A stretch of 64,000 bases of DNA from a bacterium (GCA_021800445.1 JAJYYZ010000002.1:1-64000), one strand, 5' to 3'. Shown: positions 51,987 to 62,782, numbered from the stretch's first letter. The notes: generated from the sequence alone by a model not told the origin. Numbers and translations are program-made.

Positions 51987-54387
51987 TCTAACTCCAATGA
52001 TGGTACAATATACCAACCTTAAAGCACAATATCCGGACTGTGTGTTACTTTTCAGGCTCGGCGATTTTTATGAGACTTTTGACGATGATGCTCGATACGT
52101 GTCAAAAGTGCTGGGGCTTGTTTTGACACATCGGAGTGATCATCCAATGGCCGGTATTCCTTATCATGCGCTTAATCTATATCTGAAAAAACTCATAGAA
52201 AATGGCAACAAAGTTGCAATTTGCGATCAATTGGAAGAGCCGGCATTGGCTAAAGGAATTGTCAAAAGAGACGTCACGAGAGTTGTAACGCCTGGCACGA
52301 TAATAGAAGACGATGTACTTACGGTGGCAAACAACTACATCGCTTCCTATCACAAAGGCGTAACCGCGCTTATCGATATATCCACGGGTGATTTCTTCGT
52401 TGATCCTTCTGAAGAAGCGATAGAAAAGTATAATCCCAAACATATCATACATCAAGGAGATCTGAAGACGATCAACGGTATTTTCACTGAAAGAGTTGAA
52501 GATTGGTACTTTGATTCTAAAAATGCCGATAACGTGCTTAAAGATCAATTCGGTGTCGAAGATATTTCTTTTCTTGAACTTACAAAAGAAGAAAAAACTG
52601 TCGCGGCAGCAATTCTCAAGTATCTTCAAATAACTCAAAAAAGATCGCTTGACAACGTGAAAAGGCCCGTTAAGTTGAGAAGAAAAGACAGAATTTTTCT
52701 CGATACTCTTACCATCTCAAATCTTGAAATAACAAAATCCACAGGTTTATCGCTTTATTCTCATATGAATAGAACCGTTACAAGTATGGGGCAAAGAATT
52801 TTAAGAAGGGAGATCATCTCACCTCTTGTGGATCAGATACAGATAGAAAAAAGGCTTGATCTTGTTGAATTTCTCACGCTTCATCTTACCGAACTCGAAT
52901 CTTTGAGAAAGACTCTATCGAGAATACAGGACATTGAAAGGATAATTTCAAGAATGACTTACGCTGCCGCCACCCCATCTGATGCGGTATCTTTAAGAGA
53001 AAGTATCGAATCTTTTCATGACGTCGATAAATGGATAAAGGAAAATTCGATCTTCTCGAATTATTCTCTCGATCCGGTCGATGATCTTTTCTCTCTTTTG
53101 AAAAGCGCAATTGCAGAGGATCCTCAAGGCGATGTGGGAAACGGTAAAGTTATAGCCGATGGATTTTCAAAAGCCCTTGACGAGGCAAGATCTATCCTTG
53201 ACGATATCGATGGGTACATAAAAAAATATGAAGAAAGAGAAAGAAACAAGATTGGAAATAAGGTTAAAATTGGCTACAGTTCTGTTTTTGGCTATTACAT
53301 AGAAATTTCGAAGGGATACAAAGGAGAAATTCCTCCAGAATATGTTAGAAAACAAACACTTGTCAATGCCGAGCGTTATACGACACCTGAACTTAGCGAA
53401 ATGGAAAAACATGTTCTTCAAGCAAATGAAAATGTGACACGTCTCGAAATAGAATGCTTTGAAAAAGTGCGTAACGCGGTGCTTAAAGATAAAGATAAAA
53501 TCCTTGAAAATGCGGCTAAAATAGCATTTATTGATATGATCTCTGCCTTTGCATGGATGGCCGTTCAAGAGAATTACGTTAGGCCCTCATTTGATTCGAG
53601 TGTTAAAATAAGAGATGGACGTCATCCAATCGTGGAAAAAATGGTAAATGAATTCATTTCAAATGATCTTGATATGGATGAAAAAAAACACTTTGTTGTT
53701 CTCACAGGTCCTAACATGTCTGGAAAATCGACTTTTATCCGTCAGATAGCGCTTATCGCGATCATGGGTCAAATGGGTGCTTTTGTTCCTGCCCGAAACG
53801 CTCAATTGAAGATTTTTGATAGGATTTTCACGAGAATAGGTGCAAGAGACGATATCACGTCAAACAAAAGCACTTTTTTAGTTGAAATGTCAGAAGTTTC
53901 TACCATATTGAACTTTGCGACAAAAGATTCTTTGGTGATTTTGGACGAAATAGGTCGCGGGACGAGCACCTTCGATGGTTTAAGCATAGCGTGGGCCGTT
54001 TCAGAATATATTTCTCAGAAAGTAGGTGCTTTTACCATTTTCGCAACTCATTACAACGAACTTTCAGAACTCGAAAAGATATATTCAAATATTTACAACT
54101 TAACGATAAAGGTTTTAGAAAAAGATAAAAACGTGCTTTTCCTGCACAAAGTGATATATGGGACTGCTGATAAAAGTTACGGAATAGAAGTTGCAAAAAT
54201 TGCCGGAATTCCGACCGAGATTGTCGAAAGGGCATATCAAGTTGCAGAGGCCATATCATCAGCGAGTCATATAGAAAAGGGTGTAAGATTTTTGACATCG
54301 GGAGAGGTTGAAAGTATCAAGAAAAAGATCAAAAGTGTGAATGAAGATCAAATCGGTTTTTTCGAAAATAGAGGAGGATCAAAATGA
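51976..54387 (+). CDS. mutS: DNA mismatch repair protein MutS
   Basis: 803 residues, MutS1 type. Mismatch-contacting GDFYETF in the N-terminal domain, connector and lever domains, then ATPase with Walker [10 protein letters not shown] (578-586), Walker [16 protein letters not shown] and FATHYNEL. Recognises mispairs and recruits MutL, which is not in this window. TTG 51976 is 7 nt after AAGGTG; an ATG at 51949 lies within miaB with no SD. ATGA overlap with pfkA. Confidence 0.96.
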   Translation: MPNDLTPMMVQYTNLKAQYPDCVLLFRLGDFYETFDDDARYVSKVLGLVLTHRSDHPMAGIPYHALNLYLKKLIENGNKVAICDQLEEPALAKGIVKRDVTRVVTPGTIIEDDVLTVANNYIASYHKGVTALIDISTGDFFVDPSEEAIEKYNPKHIIHQGDLKTINGIFTERVEDWYFDSKNADNVLKDQFGVEDISFLELTKEEKTVAAAILKYLQITQKRSLDNVKRPVKLRRKDRIFLDTLTISNLEITKSTGLSLYSHMNRTVTSMGQRILRREIISPLVDQIQIEKRLDLVEFLTLHLTELESLRKTLSRIQDIERIISRMTYAAATPSDAVSLRESIESFHDVDKWIKENSIFSNYSLDPVDDLFSLLKSAIAEDPQGDVGNGKVIADGFSKALDEARSILDDIDGYIKKYEERERNKIGNKVKIGYSSVFGYYIEISKGYKGEIPPEYVRKQTLVNAERYTTPELSEMEKHVLQANENVTRLEIECFEKVRNAVLKDKDKILENAAKIAFIDMISAFAWMAVQENYVRPSFDSSVKIRDGRHPIVEKMVNEFISNDLDMDEKKHFVVLTGPNMSGKSTFIRQIALIAIMGQMGAFVPARNAQLKIFDRIFTRIGARDDITSNKSTFLVEMSEVSTILNFATKDSLVILDEIGRGTSTFDGLSIAWAVSEYISQKVGAFTIFATHYNELSELEKIYSNIYNLTIKVLEKDKNVLFLHKVIYGTADKSYGIEVAKIAGIPTEIVERAYQVAEAISSASHIEKGVRFLTSGEVESIKKKIKSVNEDQIGFFENRGGSK

Positions 54388-55343
54388 AAAGGATAGCAGT
54401 TATGACAAGTGGTGGAGATGCGCCGGGAATGAATGCAGCTATCAGAGCAGTTGTTAGATATGGTGTAAGCAAAGGACTTGAGGTTTACGGGATAATGAGA
54501 GGATACGCAGGCCTTCTCGAGGATGACATGAAAGTGCTTAATTTTTCAGATGTTGGAGGAATAATGGAAAGAGGAGGCACCATCCTCAGAACTGCAAGAT
54601 GCCAGGAATTCAAAGTTGACAAAGGACGCCAGGAAGCCTACAAGATTCTTAAAGATCATGAAATAAAAGGACTTATCGTGATAGGTGGCGATGGAAGTTT
54701 AAATGGTGCCGCGCTTGTTGCGGCTGAAAGTGATATCAAAGTTATTGGATTGCCGGGCAGCATAGACAACGATATATCCGAGACTGACATGTGCATAGGG
54801 GTTGACACCTGTTTGAACACGGTTGTTGAAAACATTCAAAAACTCAAAGATACCGCTTCTTCTCATGAAAGGGCGTTCATAGTCGAAACGATGGGAAGGA
54901 ATTGTGGATACATAGCCCTTATTTCGGGTTTGACAACTGGGGCCGAGGCAATACTCATACCAGAAGTCAAGGTTGATTATCAAGCACTTGGAGATAAATT
55001 GCTTGCAGGAAGAAAACGCGGAAAGATAAATTCCATCGTCGTTGTTGCGGAAGGAGCGGCAAGCGCTTACACCGTCGCTCGTCATCTCGAAAACAGAACT
55101 GGATACGAAACGCGTGTGACAATTCTCGGCCACATTCAAAGAGGAGGTTCTCCTTCGGTTTCAGACAGATTACTGGCCTCTCGCATGGGATCGGCCGCGG
55201 TTCAAGCCTTCATAGATGGTCAATCAAATGTCATGATAGGAATTCAAGGGAACAACATCGTTTCTGTCGATCTCAACAGGGCACTTCAAAAGAAAAAAGA
55301 ACTTGATTTGAGCCTTTACGATCTTGCGAACACTTTATCCTAA
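54384..55343 (+). CDS. pfkA: 6-phosphofructokinase, ATP-dependent
   Basis: 319 residues. [18 protein letters not shown] (8-25), GGDGS (101-105; Gly104 is the mark of ATP use), [10 protein letters not shown] with catalytic Asp128 (Ser126 where Thr is usual), and METMGRNCG-like [12 protein letters not shown]. Commits glucose carbon to glycolysis. SD GGAGG before ATG 54384, which overlaps the mutS stop. Directly followed by pyk, as in Thermotoga. Confidence 0.96.
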   Translation: MKRIAVMTSGGDAPGMNAAIRAVVRYGVSKGLEVYGIMRGYAGLLEDDMKVLNFSDVGGIMERGGTILRTARCQEFKVDKGRQEAYKILKDHEIKGLIVIGGDGSLNGAALVAAESDIKVIGLPGSIDNDISETDMCIGVDTCLNTVVENIQKLKDTASSHERAFIVETMGRNCGYIALISGLTTGAEAILIPEVKVDYQALGDKLLAGRKRGKINSIVVVAEGAASAYTVARHLENRTGYETRVTILGHIQRGGSPSVSDRLLASRMGSAAVQAFIDGQSNVMIGIQGNNIVSVDLNRALQKKKELDLSLYDLANTLS

Positions 55344-55356
55344 GGAGATCTTTAAA

Positions 55357-56772
55357 ATGAGAAAAACAAAAATAGTTTGTACCATAGGACCTGTGACTTT
55401 AAAAAAAGAAATGTTGGAGTCTCTTGTGAGAACAGGGATGAACGTGGCAAGGTTGAATATGTCTCACGGAACGCACGAAGAGAAAGCGCAAACCGTTCAA
55501 GACATAAGAGAAATAAGAAAAAGACTTGGCCTGCCGGTTGCAATTCTTATGGATATAGAAGGGCCAAAGTTAAGAACTGGAAAATTAAAGACAGAATACG
55601 TTGATCTCAAGAAAGGTTCTAAACTCGTTTTGACCGTTGATGATGTGCTTGGCGATGAGAACAAAATTTCTGTAAGTTATCTCGGACTTCCGAAAGATGT
55701 AAAATCCGGTGATACGATCTTTTTAAACGATGGACTTATAAATCTAAAAGTCTTATCTTCAACAGACAAAGAAATCGTCACAGAAATTGTGAATGGCGGG
55801 AAAATAACTCACAACAGGGGAATAAACGTACCTGGAGTTGACCTTGGAGTACCAACGCTTACCGAAAAAGATTTAAACGATATAGAACTCATATCGCAGT
55901 TAAAACCCGAATACGTTGCTTTGTCTTTTGTGAGAAAGCCAAGGGATGTGTCAGACTTACGCCAAATCTTCAAAGAGAAAGGATTCGAAGATGCACGTAT
56001 AATTTCAAAAATAGAAACCAAACAGGCTCTCGATAATCTTGAATCCATTTTAGATGTTTCGGATGGTGCAATGGTTGCCAGAGGCGATCTCGGTGCCGAA
56101 ATAGCCTCGGAAGATCTACCGATAGCCCAAAAAAGCATCATAAGGCTTTGTAATGAACGTGCTATACCGGTTATAACTGCAACTCAGATGCTTGAATCGA
56201 TGGTCACAAATCCAAGACCTACTCGTGCCGAGATCACGGATATAGCAAACGCCGTTTTAGATGGAACAGATGCGGTTATGCTTTCAGAGGAAACAACGAT
56301 AGGAAGTTACCCAATTCAAGCAGTACAGTTCATGGATAAGATAACGAGAAAGGCCGAAGAATATCTTGAAATATCTGAAAACATAAGGGCATCTGTCATT
56401 AAGAAAAGTCCCAACGTAAGCGATGCAATAGCCTATTCGGCCTGGCATTTGAGCATAGAAGTAGGTACTTCTATCATAATAGCATCGACATTTTCAGGTT
56501 ATACGGCAAGACATGTGTCAAAATTTCGGCCGTCAGCAGCTATCTTTGCCCCTACTCCGAAGGAAACTTCGTACCATCAAATGGCACTCGTGTGGGGTGT
56601 TGTCCCAACTGTCATAGATAGGGTTGAATCCACGGATGAGATGATAGAAAATTCTATAAAAGAACTTCTTGGAATGGGTCTTGCCAATCCTGGTGAAAAT
56701 GTGATCATAACGGCCGGAATTCCTTGGGGATTTTCTGGCACGACAAACCTTATTCAAATTCACAAAATTTAA
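55357..56772 (+). CDS. pyk: pyruvate kinase
   Basis: 471 residues. CTIGP at the N-terminus, VARLNMSHG, MDIEGPKLRTG, catalytic Lys in ISKIETKQAL, MVARGDLGAEI, ITATQMLESM and MLSEETTIGSYP (the more common version is SGET). Full C-terminal domain. ATG 55357 is 9 nt after AAGGAG; a longer frame starts inside pfkA. With pfkA it forms the two irreversible steps of glycolysis in one unit. Confidence 0.96.
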   Translation: MRKTKIVCTIGPVTLKKEMLESLVRTGMNVARLNMSHGTHEEKAQTVQDIREIRKRLGLPVAILMDIEGPKLRTGKLKTEYVDLKKGSKLVLTVDDVLGDENKISVSYLGLPKDVKSGDTIFLNDGLINLKVLSSTDKEIVTEIVNGGKITHNRGINVPGVDLGVPTLTEKDLNDIELISQLKPEYVALSFVRKPRDVSDLRQIFKEKGFEDARIISKIETKQALDNLESILDVSDGAMVARGDLGAEIASEDLPIAQKSIIRLCNERAIPVITATQMLESMVTNPRPTRAEITDIANAVLDGTDAVMLSEETTIGSYPIQAVQFMDKITRKAEEYLEISENIRASVIKKSPNVSDAIAYSAWHLSIEVGTSIIIASTFSGYTARHVSKFRPSAAIFAPTPKETSYHQMALVWGVVPTVIDRVESTDEMIENSIKELLGMGLANPGENVIITAGIPWGFSGTTNLIQIHKI

Positions 56773-56785
56773 GGAGATGTTGTCG

Positions 56786-58552
56786 ATGGAGACTGGCGCT
56801 GAAAAAATATTATGGGATCTTGGCGATATTTACAAATCGTCGGAAGAAGTTAAAAAAGATGCCGAGAAATTGCTTGGAGAAAGCATAAAATTTCATGAAA
56901 AGTATTCAAATACAGATCGGATTTTTCATGATTCAAATTCAGCAAAGGCTTCCATTGAGGCACTTTCTGATCTTTACGATCGCTTTGGAAAAATTTCCGA
57001 ATATGTTCAACTTAAGTTTGCAGAAAATACCCTTTCGGATGAAGTGAAAAGACTTACATCCTGGTTTGAGAACGTTGAAACAAAATTTCAGTCCAACCTC
57101 GTCTTTTTTGGAATAGCGATATCGAAGATGCCCGACGATGTTTTCAGTCAGATCATTCCGTCACTTGAAAAACACAGGCATTTCATCGAATCTTCCAGAA
57201 GATTCAAAGATCATGTTTTTTTGGAGAAAGAGGAACAAATCATAGTGCATAAAAATGTAACGGGTAGCGATGCGTTCATCAAATTTTACACTCAACTCAC
57301 ATCAACTTACAAATTCAAAGTCAAAACAGACGGAAAAACGCAAACTTTGAATGGCAGTCAACTTCGCTCTCTTCGAATGCATCCTGATTCAAAGGTAAGA
57401 GAAATGGCAAGCGTAAAACTGTTTAAAAGATATAAAAAATACGCACTTGAAATAGAAAGCGCTTACAACGCTGTGGCAAAAGATTACGATACAGAGGCAA
57501 TTTTAAGAGGATATCCCACTCCGAACAGCATGAGAAATCTTGATAACGAGGTTAATGATTCAGTCGTTGATACGCTTGTCGATGTAACGACATATAACAA
57601 CATTCTCGTTAACAGGTACTACAAAGTGAAAAACAAGTTAATGGGATTTAAAATGAAACTAAGCGATATATATGCACCGGTGGGAAACGTTCAAAAAATC
57701 TTTTCATGGAAAGAGGCAAAAGAGATCGTAAGAAAAGCTTTTTACGGTTTCGATGATAAATTCGGAATGATAGTCGATGATTTTTTCGATAAAAAATGGA
57801 TTCATGCCGCTCCGATGCCTGCCAAAGAAGGCGGAGCGTTTTGCGCTTATTCGACACCATCTGTCCATCCTTACGTACTTTTAACCTTTACAGGCCAAAT
57901 AAAAGATGTCATAACGCTCGGTCACGAACTCGGCCATGGCGTTCACGGTGTGCTTTCTTCGAAACAAAACATTCTTCAATATCATACACCTCTTACGATG
58001 GCAGAAACATCTTCTACCTTTGCCGAAATGCTTTTGATGGATTATTTTCTTGAAACGCTCCCCCAAAAAGAAATAGTGCCCTTTGTAGCATCCAAACTTG
58101 AGGACCTGTTTGCAACCATGAACAGGCAAAACATGTTTACCAGATTTGAAAGGCGCGCGCATGAAAAAATATCTAAAGACGGAGCCACCTTCGATGAACT
58201 TTCGAATATTTATGATGGAGAACTTCATACCATGTTTGGTGATGCTGTTGAATACAATCCAGAATTCAGATGGGAATGGTCTTCGGTTCCTCATTTCTTT
58301 CATACGCCATTTTATTGCTATGCTTACGATTTTGCCCAGTTGCTTGTCATATCTTTGTATGCCAGGTACAAGGCGGGTATGAATGATTTTAAAAAAAGAT
58401 ATATCGACCTGCTTTCGGCAGGAGGCTCTGATAGTCCAGAAAAACTTTTAGCACCTTTCGGAGTAAAACTTTCAGATCCGAAATTCTGGCAAAGCGGCTT
58501 CGATTACATCGAAGAAAATCTTGTTAAAAGATTGGAAAGTGAAGTAAAATGA
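56786..58552 (+). CDS. pepF: oligoendopeptidase F-type metallopeptidase (M3)
   Basis: 588 residues. Zinc site HELGH at 380-384 (TLGHELGHGVHG) and a downstream AETSSTFAE with the third ligand Glu. Cytoplasmic, no signal peptide. Degrades oligopeptides, which could use peptides imported by Opp. ATG 56786 is 9 nt after GGAG; the ATG at 56777 abuts the SD without spacing. ATGA overlap with pfp. Confidence 0.94.
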   Translation: METGAEKILWDLGDIYKSSEEVKKDAEKLLGESIKFHEKYSNTDRIFHDSNSAKASIEALSDLYDRFGKISEYVQLKFAENTLSDEVKRLTSWFENVETKFQSNLVFFGIAISKMPDDVFSQIIPSLEKHRHFIESSRRFKDHVFLEKEEQIIVHKNVTGSDAFIKFYTQLTSTYKFKVKTDGKTQTLNGSQLRSLRMHPDSKVREMASVKLFKRYKKYALEIESAYNAVAKDYDTEAILRGYPTPNSMRNLDNEVNDSVVDTLVDVTTYNNILVNRYYKVKNKLMGFKMKLSDIYAPVGNVQKIFSWKEAKEIVRKAFYGFDDKFGMIVDDFFDKKWIHAAPMPAKEGGAFCAYSTPSVHPYVLLTFTGQIKDVITLGHELGHGVHGVLSSKQNILQYHTPLTMAETSSTFAEMLLMDYFLETLPQKEIVPFVASKLEDLFATMNRQNMFTRFERRAHEKISKDGATFDELSNIYDGELHTMFGDAVEYNPEFRWEWSSVPHFFHTPFYCYAYDFAQLLVISLYARYKAGMNDFKKRYIDLLSAGGSDSPEKLLAPFGVKLSDPKFWQSGFDYIEENLVKRLESEVK

Positions 58553-59676
58553 AAATCCTTGTTGCCCAGTCCGGCGGGCCGACGGCCGTGATAAACGCCT
58601 CACTTTCAGGCGTGGTTAAAAGGGCTAAAATGCTCAAACATGAAATAATTGGAGGTCTTTACGGCATAGAAGGAATTTTGGAATCAAGATTGGTTAACCT
58701 TAAAATGCAAAATGAAGAGATGCGTCTTTTGGAAAAAACTCCCGGATCGTACCTCGGATCTTGCAGATATAATCTTCCAGAACCCCCAAATCAGATCTAC
58801 GATAGTTTTTTCGATGTCATCAATGCCAATAAAATAGACGCTTTTCTTTACATAGGTGGCAATGATTCCATGGATTCCGTTGCAAAGATATCTATGGAAG
58901 CAAAAAGAAGAAAATTACCGCTTCTTGCGGGCGGTATACCCAAAACCATAGATAACGATCTCGTTAAAACGGATCACTGTCCTGGTTTTCCAAGTGCGGC
59001 GAAATTTTTAAACGTCGTGGCATCTGAATTTGTTATAGATTCAAATGCATATTCAAAGGTATCCATATGCGTTATGGAGATAATGGGAAGAGATTCGGGA
59101 TGGCTTACGGCATCGATTAAACTTTCTGAAGAGATCGTCAATGGGTTGAATGTGATAACTTATATACCAGAAAAAGCAGTGACCGAAACACAAATTCTTG
59201 ATGAAGTTTCAACAAAAAAAGGTATGTTGCTTGTTGCCGTTTCTGAAGGCATAAAAAACACGGACGGAAAATATTTTTCGAGCATCGAAATCAAAGATGC
59301 CTTCGGCCACCCAAAATTGGGTGGGGCTGGCGAAAAAGTTGCAAACATCATCGAAAAAATAGGTAAAGTCAAATTTGTGAATCCATCTTTTCTTCAAAGA
59401 TCGGCATCTCACATTGTTTCTGAAGTTGATGTCAAAGAGGCTGTAATGGTAGGAATGGATGCTGTCAATGCCCTCGAGAAAGGTAAAAATGCATTTTTCG
59501 TGTCAATCGAAAGAAATGATGGAAATGTTTACTCTTCGAAGACCAAGATCATTTCGATCGAAGGAATTGGAAATAAGATAAAAACAGTGCCGGCAGATTT
59601 TGACGATCTAATGTTAAAAGCATATGTAAGACCTTTAATTGGAAAGATGCCAAAATACGCAAGGAGAAAAATTTGA
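58549..59676 (+). CDS. pfp: pyrophosphate-dependent phosphofructokinase
   Basis: 375 residues. QSGGPTAVINASL (7-19), GGNDS (103-107; Asp106 in place of Gly indicates PPi rather than ATP), PKTIDND (131-137) with the Lys of PPi enzymes, and DHCPGFPSAAKF. Reversible PPi-dependent conversion of fructose 6-phosphate. ATGA overlap with pepF, so it is made with the ATP-PFK/Pyk unit. Thermotoga also has both kinds. Confidence 0.94.
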   Translation: MKILVAQSGGPTAVINASLSGVVKRAKMLKHEIIGGLYGIEGILESRLVNLKMQNEEMRLLEKTPGSYLGSCRYNLPEPPNQIYDSFFDVINANKIDAFLYIGGNDSMDSVAKISMEAKRRKLPLLAGGIPKTIDNDLVKTDHCPGFPSAAKFLNVVASEFVIDSNAYSKVSICVMEIMGRDSGWLTASIKLSEEIVNGLNVITYIPEKAVTETQILDEVSTKKGMLLVAVSEGIKNTDGKYFSSIEIKDAFGHPKLGGAGEKVANIIEKIGKVKFVNPSFLQRSASHIVSEVDVKEAVMVGMDAVNALEKGKNAFFVSIERNDGNVYSSKTKIISIEGIGNKIKTVPADFDDLMLKAYVRPLIGKMPKYARRKI

Positions 59677-61214
59677 GTGCAATACACTTCTTTTTAAATT
59701 CCTTAAGTAATTTTTCAATATGGGCAATAAATTCAGCCGGATATTTCGGTATATTGTTCACGATGATCTTGGAAGGCTTTTCCATTCCCATACCAAGTGA
59801 AATAATACTTCCTCTTGGCGGATACATCGCTTCCAAAGGAACTCTCAACGTGCTAGGCGTCGTGATGATGGGATCGATCGGAGGCACAATCGGATCGGTT
59901 GCGTTGTATTATGTTTCGATGATTTTCGGAAGAAACTTCATAAAACGGTGGGGAAAGTATGTTTTAATCTCCGAAAAACATCTTGATGCGATGGGAGATT
60001 GGTTTAACAAGTACGGTAATTTTACAGTTTTTACAACAAGATTGCTTCCGGTCGTGAGAGGTCTTGTCGCGATTCCTGCAGGGATTGCAAAAATGAACAT
60101 CTGGAGTTATACCCTTTACACTTTTTTGGGAAGCCTTGTATGGTCACTCATCTTGACCTATTTCGGTTTTCAACTCGGCCTCTCTGGCGTTAGCATGGAT
60201 ATAATATGGGTCGTTGTCTTTATTCTCGTTGGAATTACCTTTGGGATTTATTTCGGTTACAAGTTTTTGAAAAAACATTTAAGGCTTTTCACGATATTTG
60301 TGAACTTTATTTTATGGTCATTTTTAGTCTTTTTCGTTTTTTTTGCACTTTACGAATCTTATTTCCCTGTGAAAGTGCACGATCTTAACTACACGAATAT
60401 CATCAAGGTTCAGCAAATAAAAGGAGATTTTTCATTTTACGCTGTCGGAAACACTTTTTACAACGTTGAATTCTTTGATGCGTTTGCATCTACAAATGCA
60501 ACGTCAAACTCAAAAAGTTTTGTCGTTGACCTCGGAAATATGGTTTATTCCGGAGATCTTTCGAAATATAAAATATTACTTAACGATCTTAAAAAAATAA
60601 AGATGCCATTTTTGGCCGTACCGGGTCCCAAAGAATTTTCAGATGGCGGTTATGCCAATTTTTATTCGATATTTGGAAGTTATGAATACACATTTCATGT
60701 TGGAAACACATTTTTTGTAACTTTGAATGTTGCAAACGATAAATTAACTCAATCGCAACTCGATTGGTTGTCAGACAGATTATCGAAGGCATCGACGTAC
60801 GTTCACAAAATAGTTTTCATGCATTTTCCATCTTCTTGGATGGGGAAAAACGGTACAAGATTAGACGAGAAGACTTCGCAAAACTTCGAACGGATACTTA
60901 AAAATAACGGAGTTGATCTTGTCGTATCGACTGGGAGAGCGAAAGGATATTTCACTTCTCCGATTCCGAATATTGAGATTGGTGGCAGAAGATACGCGAT
61001 GGTAAGTGTAAATGGCAATTCGATTTCGGTAATTCAGAATGAATTGCCATCTTTGAAATCCAATTTCAATCAAGCCATGCAGAATCTGTCTGTTTACATT
61101 TACACTTTTTTGGTCATGGAATGGCCAATTATCGGTATAATAGCCATAGCAATTCTTATTCTCTGGTTTTTGTGGAAAAAATACAAAATAACCGTCAAAG
61201 TTGAGAAAAAATAA
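59673..61214 (+). CDS. DedA-family membrane protein fused to a degenerate metallophosphoesterase-like domain
   Basis: 513 residues. Residues 1 to about 195 are DedA: EGFSIPIPSEIILPLGGY (Glu34, Glu43) and TRLLPVVRGLVAIPAG (Arg123, Pro126, Arg129). Further TM helices follow (about 176-228). Residues 240-460 follow the calcineurin-like phosphoesterase order, but the metal sites are altered: GN at 259-260 and 288-289 for GD, GPKE (318-321) for GNHE, TGRAKG (420-425) for GHxH; only His384 in MHFPS is kept. A last TM helix is at about 478-502. DedA proteins flip or move lipids. TTG start 6 nt after AAGGAG, overlapping the pfp stop. Confidence 0.82.
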   Translation: MSAIHFFLNSLSNFSIWAINSAGYFGILFTMILEGFSIPIPSEIILPLGGYIASKGTLNVLGVVMMGSIGGTIGSVALYYVSMIFGRNFIKRWGKYVLISEKHLDAMGDWFNKYGNFTVFTTRLLPVVRGLVAIPAGIAKMNIWSYTLYTFLGSLVWSLILTYFGFQLGLSGVSMDIIWVVVFILVGITFGIYFGYKFLKKHLRLFTIFVNFILWSFLVFFVFFALYESYFPVKVHDLNYTNIIKVQQIKGDFSFYAVGNTFYNVEFFDAFASTNATSNSKSFVVDLGNMVYSGDLSKYKILLNDLKKIKMPFLAVPGPKEFSDGGYANFYSIFGSYEYTFHVGNTFFVTLNVANDKLTQSQLDWLSDRLSKASTYVHKIVFMHFPSSWMGKNGTRLDEKTSQNFERILKNNGVDLVVSTGRAKGYFTSPIPNIEIGGRRYAMVSVNGNSISVIQNELPSLKSNFNQAMQNLSVYIYTFLVMEWPIIGIIAIAILILWFLWKKYKITVKVEKK

Positions 61215-61234
61215 AAAAGTGTCGAGGTGTTTTT

Positions 61235-62782
61235 GTGAAAAATTTTGACTTGACAATTCTTACCACGACTGATATTCACGGTTACATATTTTCAATAGAC
61301 TATACGACAAAACATCCCATTGATTATGGATTGGCAAAGATTTCCACTGTGATAAAAAATGTCAGAATGACGGAAAATCACGTACTTTACTTTGATGATG
61401 GAGATTCTATTCAGGGATCTCCTTTGGAATATTATCATGGAAATGTAGATAACTCAAAAGCAGATCCGACGATAAAAGCGCTTAATTATCTCAAGTGTGA
61501 TGCCATGACCATAGGAAATCACGAATTCAATTTTGGAAGGAAAGTACTTGAAAAAGCCATTTCTGAAGCGGCATTTCCAATCACGTCCGCAAATATAGTT
61601 TACAGGGCAACCGGAAAACCGGCATTTGGAAAAGGTTACGTGATTTTCGATTTTGATGAAGGTCCTAAAGTGGCCTATTTGTGCCTTACGACGAAATACA
61701 TACCATTTTGGGAGGATCCAGAATACATAGAAGATATAGATTTTTTAGATCCCATCGAAACTGCCGAAGTTTACATCCGTGATTTGAAAAATTCAGGGGT
61801 AGATGTGATAATAGTGGGATATCACGGAGGATTTGAAAAAGATCCTGACAGTGGAGAGATCATATCAGAACTGACTGACGAAAACCAAGGATATGAGATG
61901 GCGAATACTTTGGAAGAAGTCTCCGCTTACATTTTCGGACATCAGCATAAGTCTTTTGCCACAAAGATAAAAGATATCCCTGTTATAATGGCTTCATCTT
62001 GGGGAAAGGCTTTGGGAAAGATAGATTTGAAATTATCATTCGATGATAAATGGACCGTGCAATCAAGCGAAGTTAAACTTTTAAAGCCAGATCTTTTATC
62101 TGACAAAGAAATGCTTAAAATGGAAAAGTCGTATCAAATTATCGTTCAAAAATGGCTTGATGAACCAATTGGAGAGGCAGCGGGAGATTTTTGTATACCT
62201 GATGTGATGTACGCACGGACACATGAAACCGCACTTTTGAATCTTATAAACGATGTTCAACTTCATTATTCGGATGCTCAAATATCTGCAACCGCAATTT
62301 TTTCTTCCGAAATTCGCGGCTGGAAAAAAGGAACGATAAGAAGAAGAGATGTTATGGGGGTGTATATCTTTTCAAATACCCTTAAAGTGTTTAGTCTAAA
62401 AGGTGTCGATATAAAAAACATGATCGAACATTCGGCCTCTTATTTTGATCTTAAAGACGGAAGAGTTGCTTCTTCAGGAGATCTTGCAGGATACAAATAC
62501 AACATATTTAAAGGAATTTCTTACACGATGGATTTGACAAAGGAAAAAGGCAAAAGAGTTGTAAAACTCGAAATAAATGGAAGTACTCTCGATGAAAATG
62601 CAGAATACACAATAGCCGTAAACAGTTATCAGGCAGGAGGAAACGGGGGATACACTATGTTTCTTGGCAAAAAGCCGATAAAAGAGATCAAGGTTCAGAT
62701 TGCCGATCTTATCATCGAATATATACAAAACATGAGAATAATCAAACCTGAAATTGAAGGCAGTTGGAATATAGTGTACTGA
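61235..62782 (+). CDS. 5'-nucleotidase / 2',3'-cyclic phosphodiesterase family protein
   Basis: 515 residues. Calcineurin-like domain with all metal motifs: TDIHG (Asp13, His15), DDGDSIQG (Asp57), GNHEFNFG (from Gly94), GYHGG, and GHQHK; C-terminal 5'-nucleotidase substrate domain (about 320-515; AGGNGGYTMFLG). No signal peptide is visible, unlike secreted UshA, so it seems cytosolic. GTG start 5 nt after GAGGTG. It follows the DedA fusion by 20 nt. Confidence 0.9.
   Translation: MKNFDLTILTTTDIHGYIFSIDYTTKHPIDYGLAKISTVIKNVRMTENHVLYFDDGDSIQGSPLEYYHGNVDNSKADPTIKALNYLKCDAMTIGNHEFNFGRKVLEKAISEAAFPITSANIVYRATGKPAFGKGYVIFDFDEGPKVAYLCLTTKYIPFWEDPEYIEDIDFLDPIETAEVYIRDLKNSGVDVIIVGYHGGFEKDPDSGEIISELTDENQGYEMANTLEEVSAYIFGHQHKSFATKIKDIPVIMASSWGKALGKIDLKLSFDDKWTVQSSEVKLLKPDLLSDKEMLKMEKSYQIIVQKWLDEPIGEAAGDFCIPDVMYARTHETALLNLINDVQLHYSDAQISATAIFSSEIRGWKKGTIRRRDVMGVYIFSNTLKVFSLKGVDIKNMIEHSASYFDLKDGRVASSGDLAGYKYNIFKGISYTMDLTKEKGKRVVKLEINGSTLDENAEYTIAVNSYQAGGNGGYTMFLGKKPIKEIKVQIADLIIEYIQNMRIIKPEIEGSWNIVY

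Noticed and set aside
61235-62782. 5'-nucleotidase as a secreted UshA
   Set aside because: The protein starts MKNFDLTILTTTDIHG with no signal peptide and no upstream in-frame extension with one.
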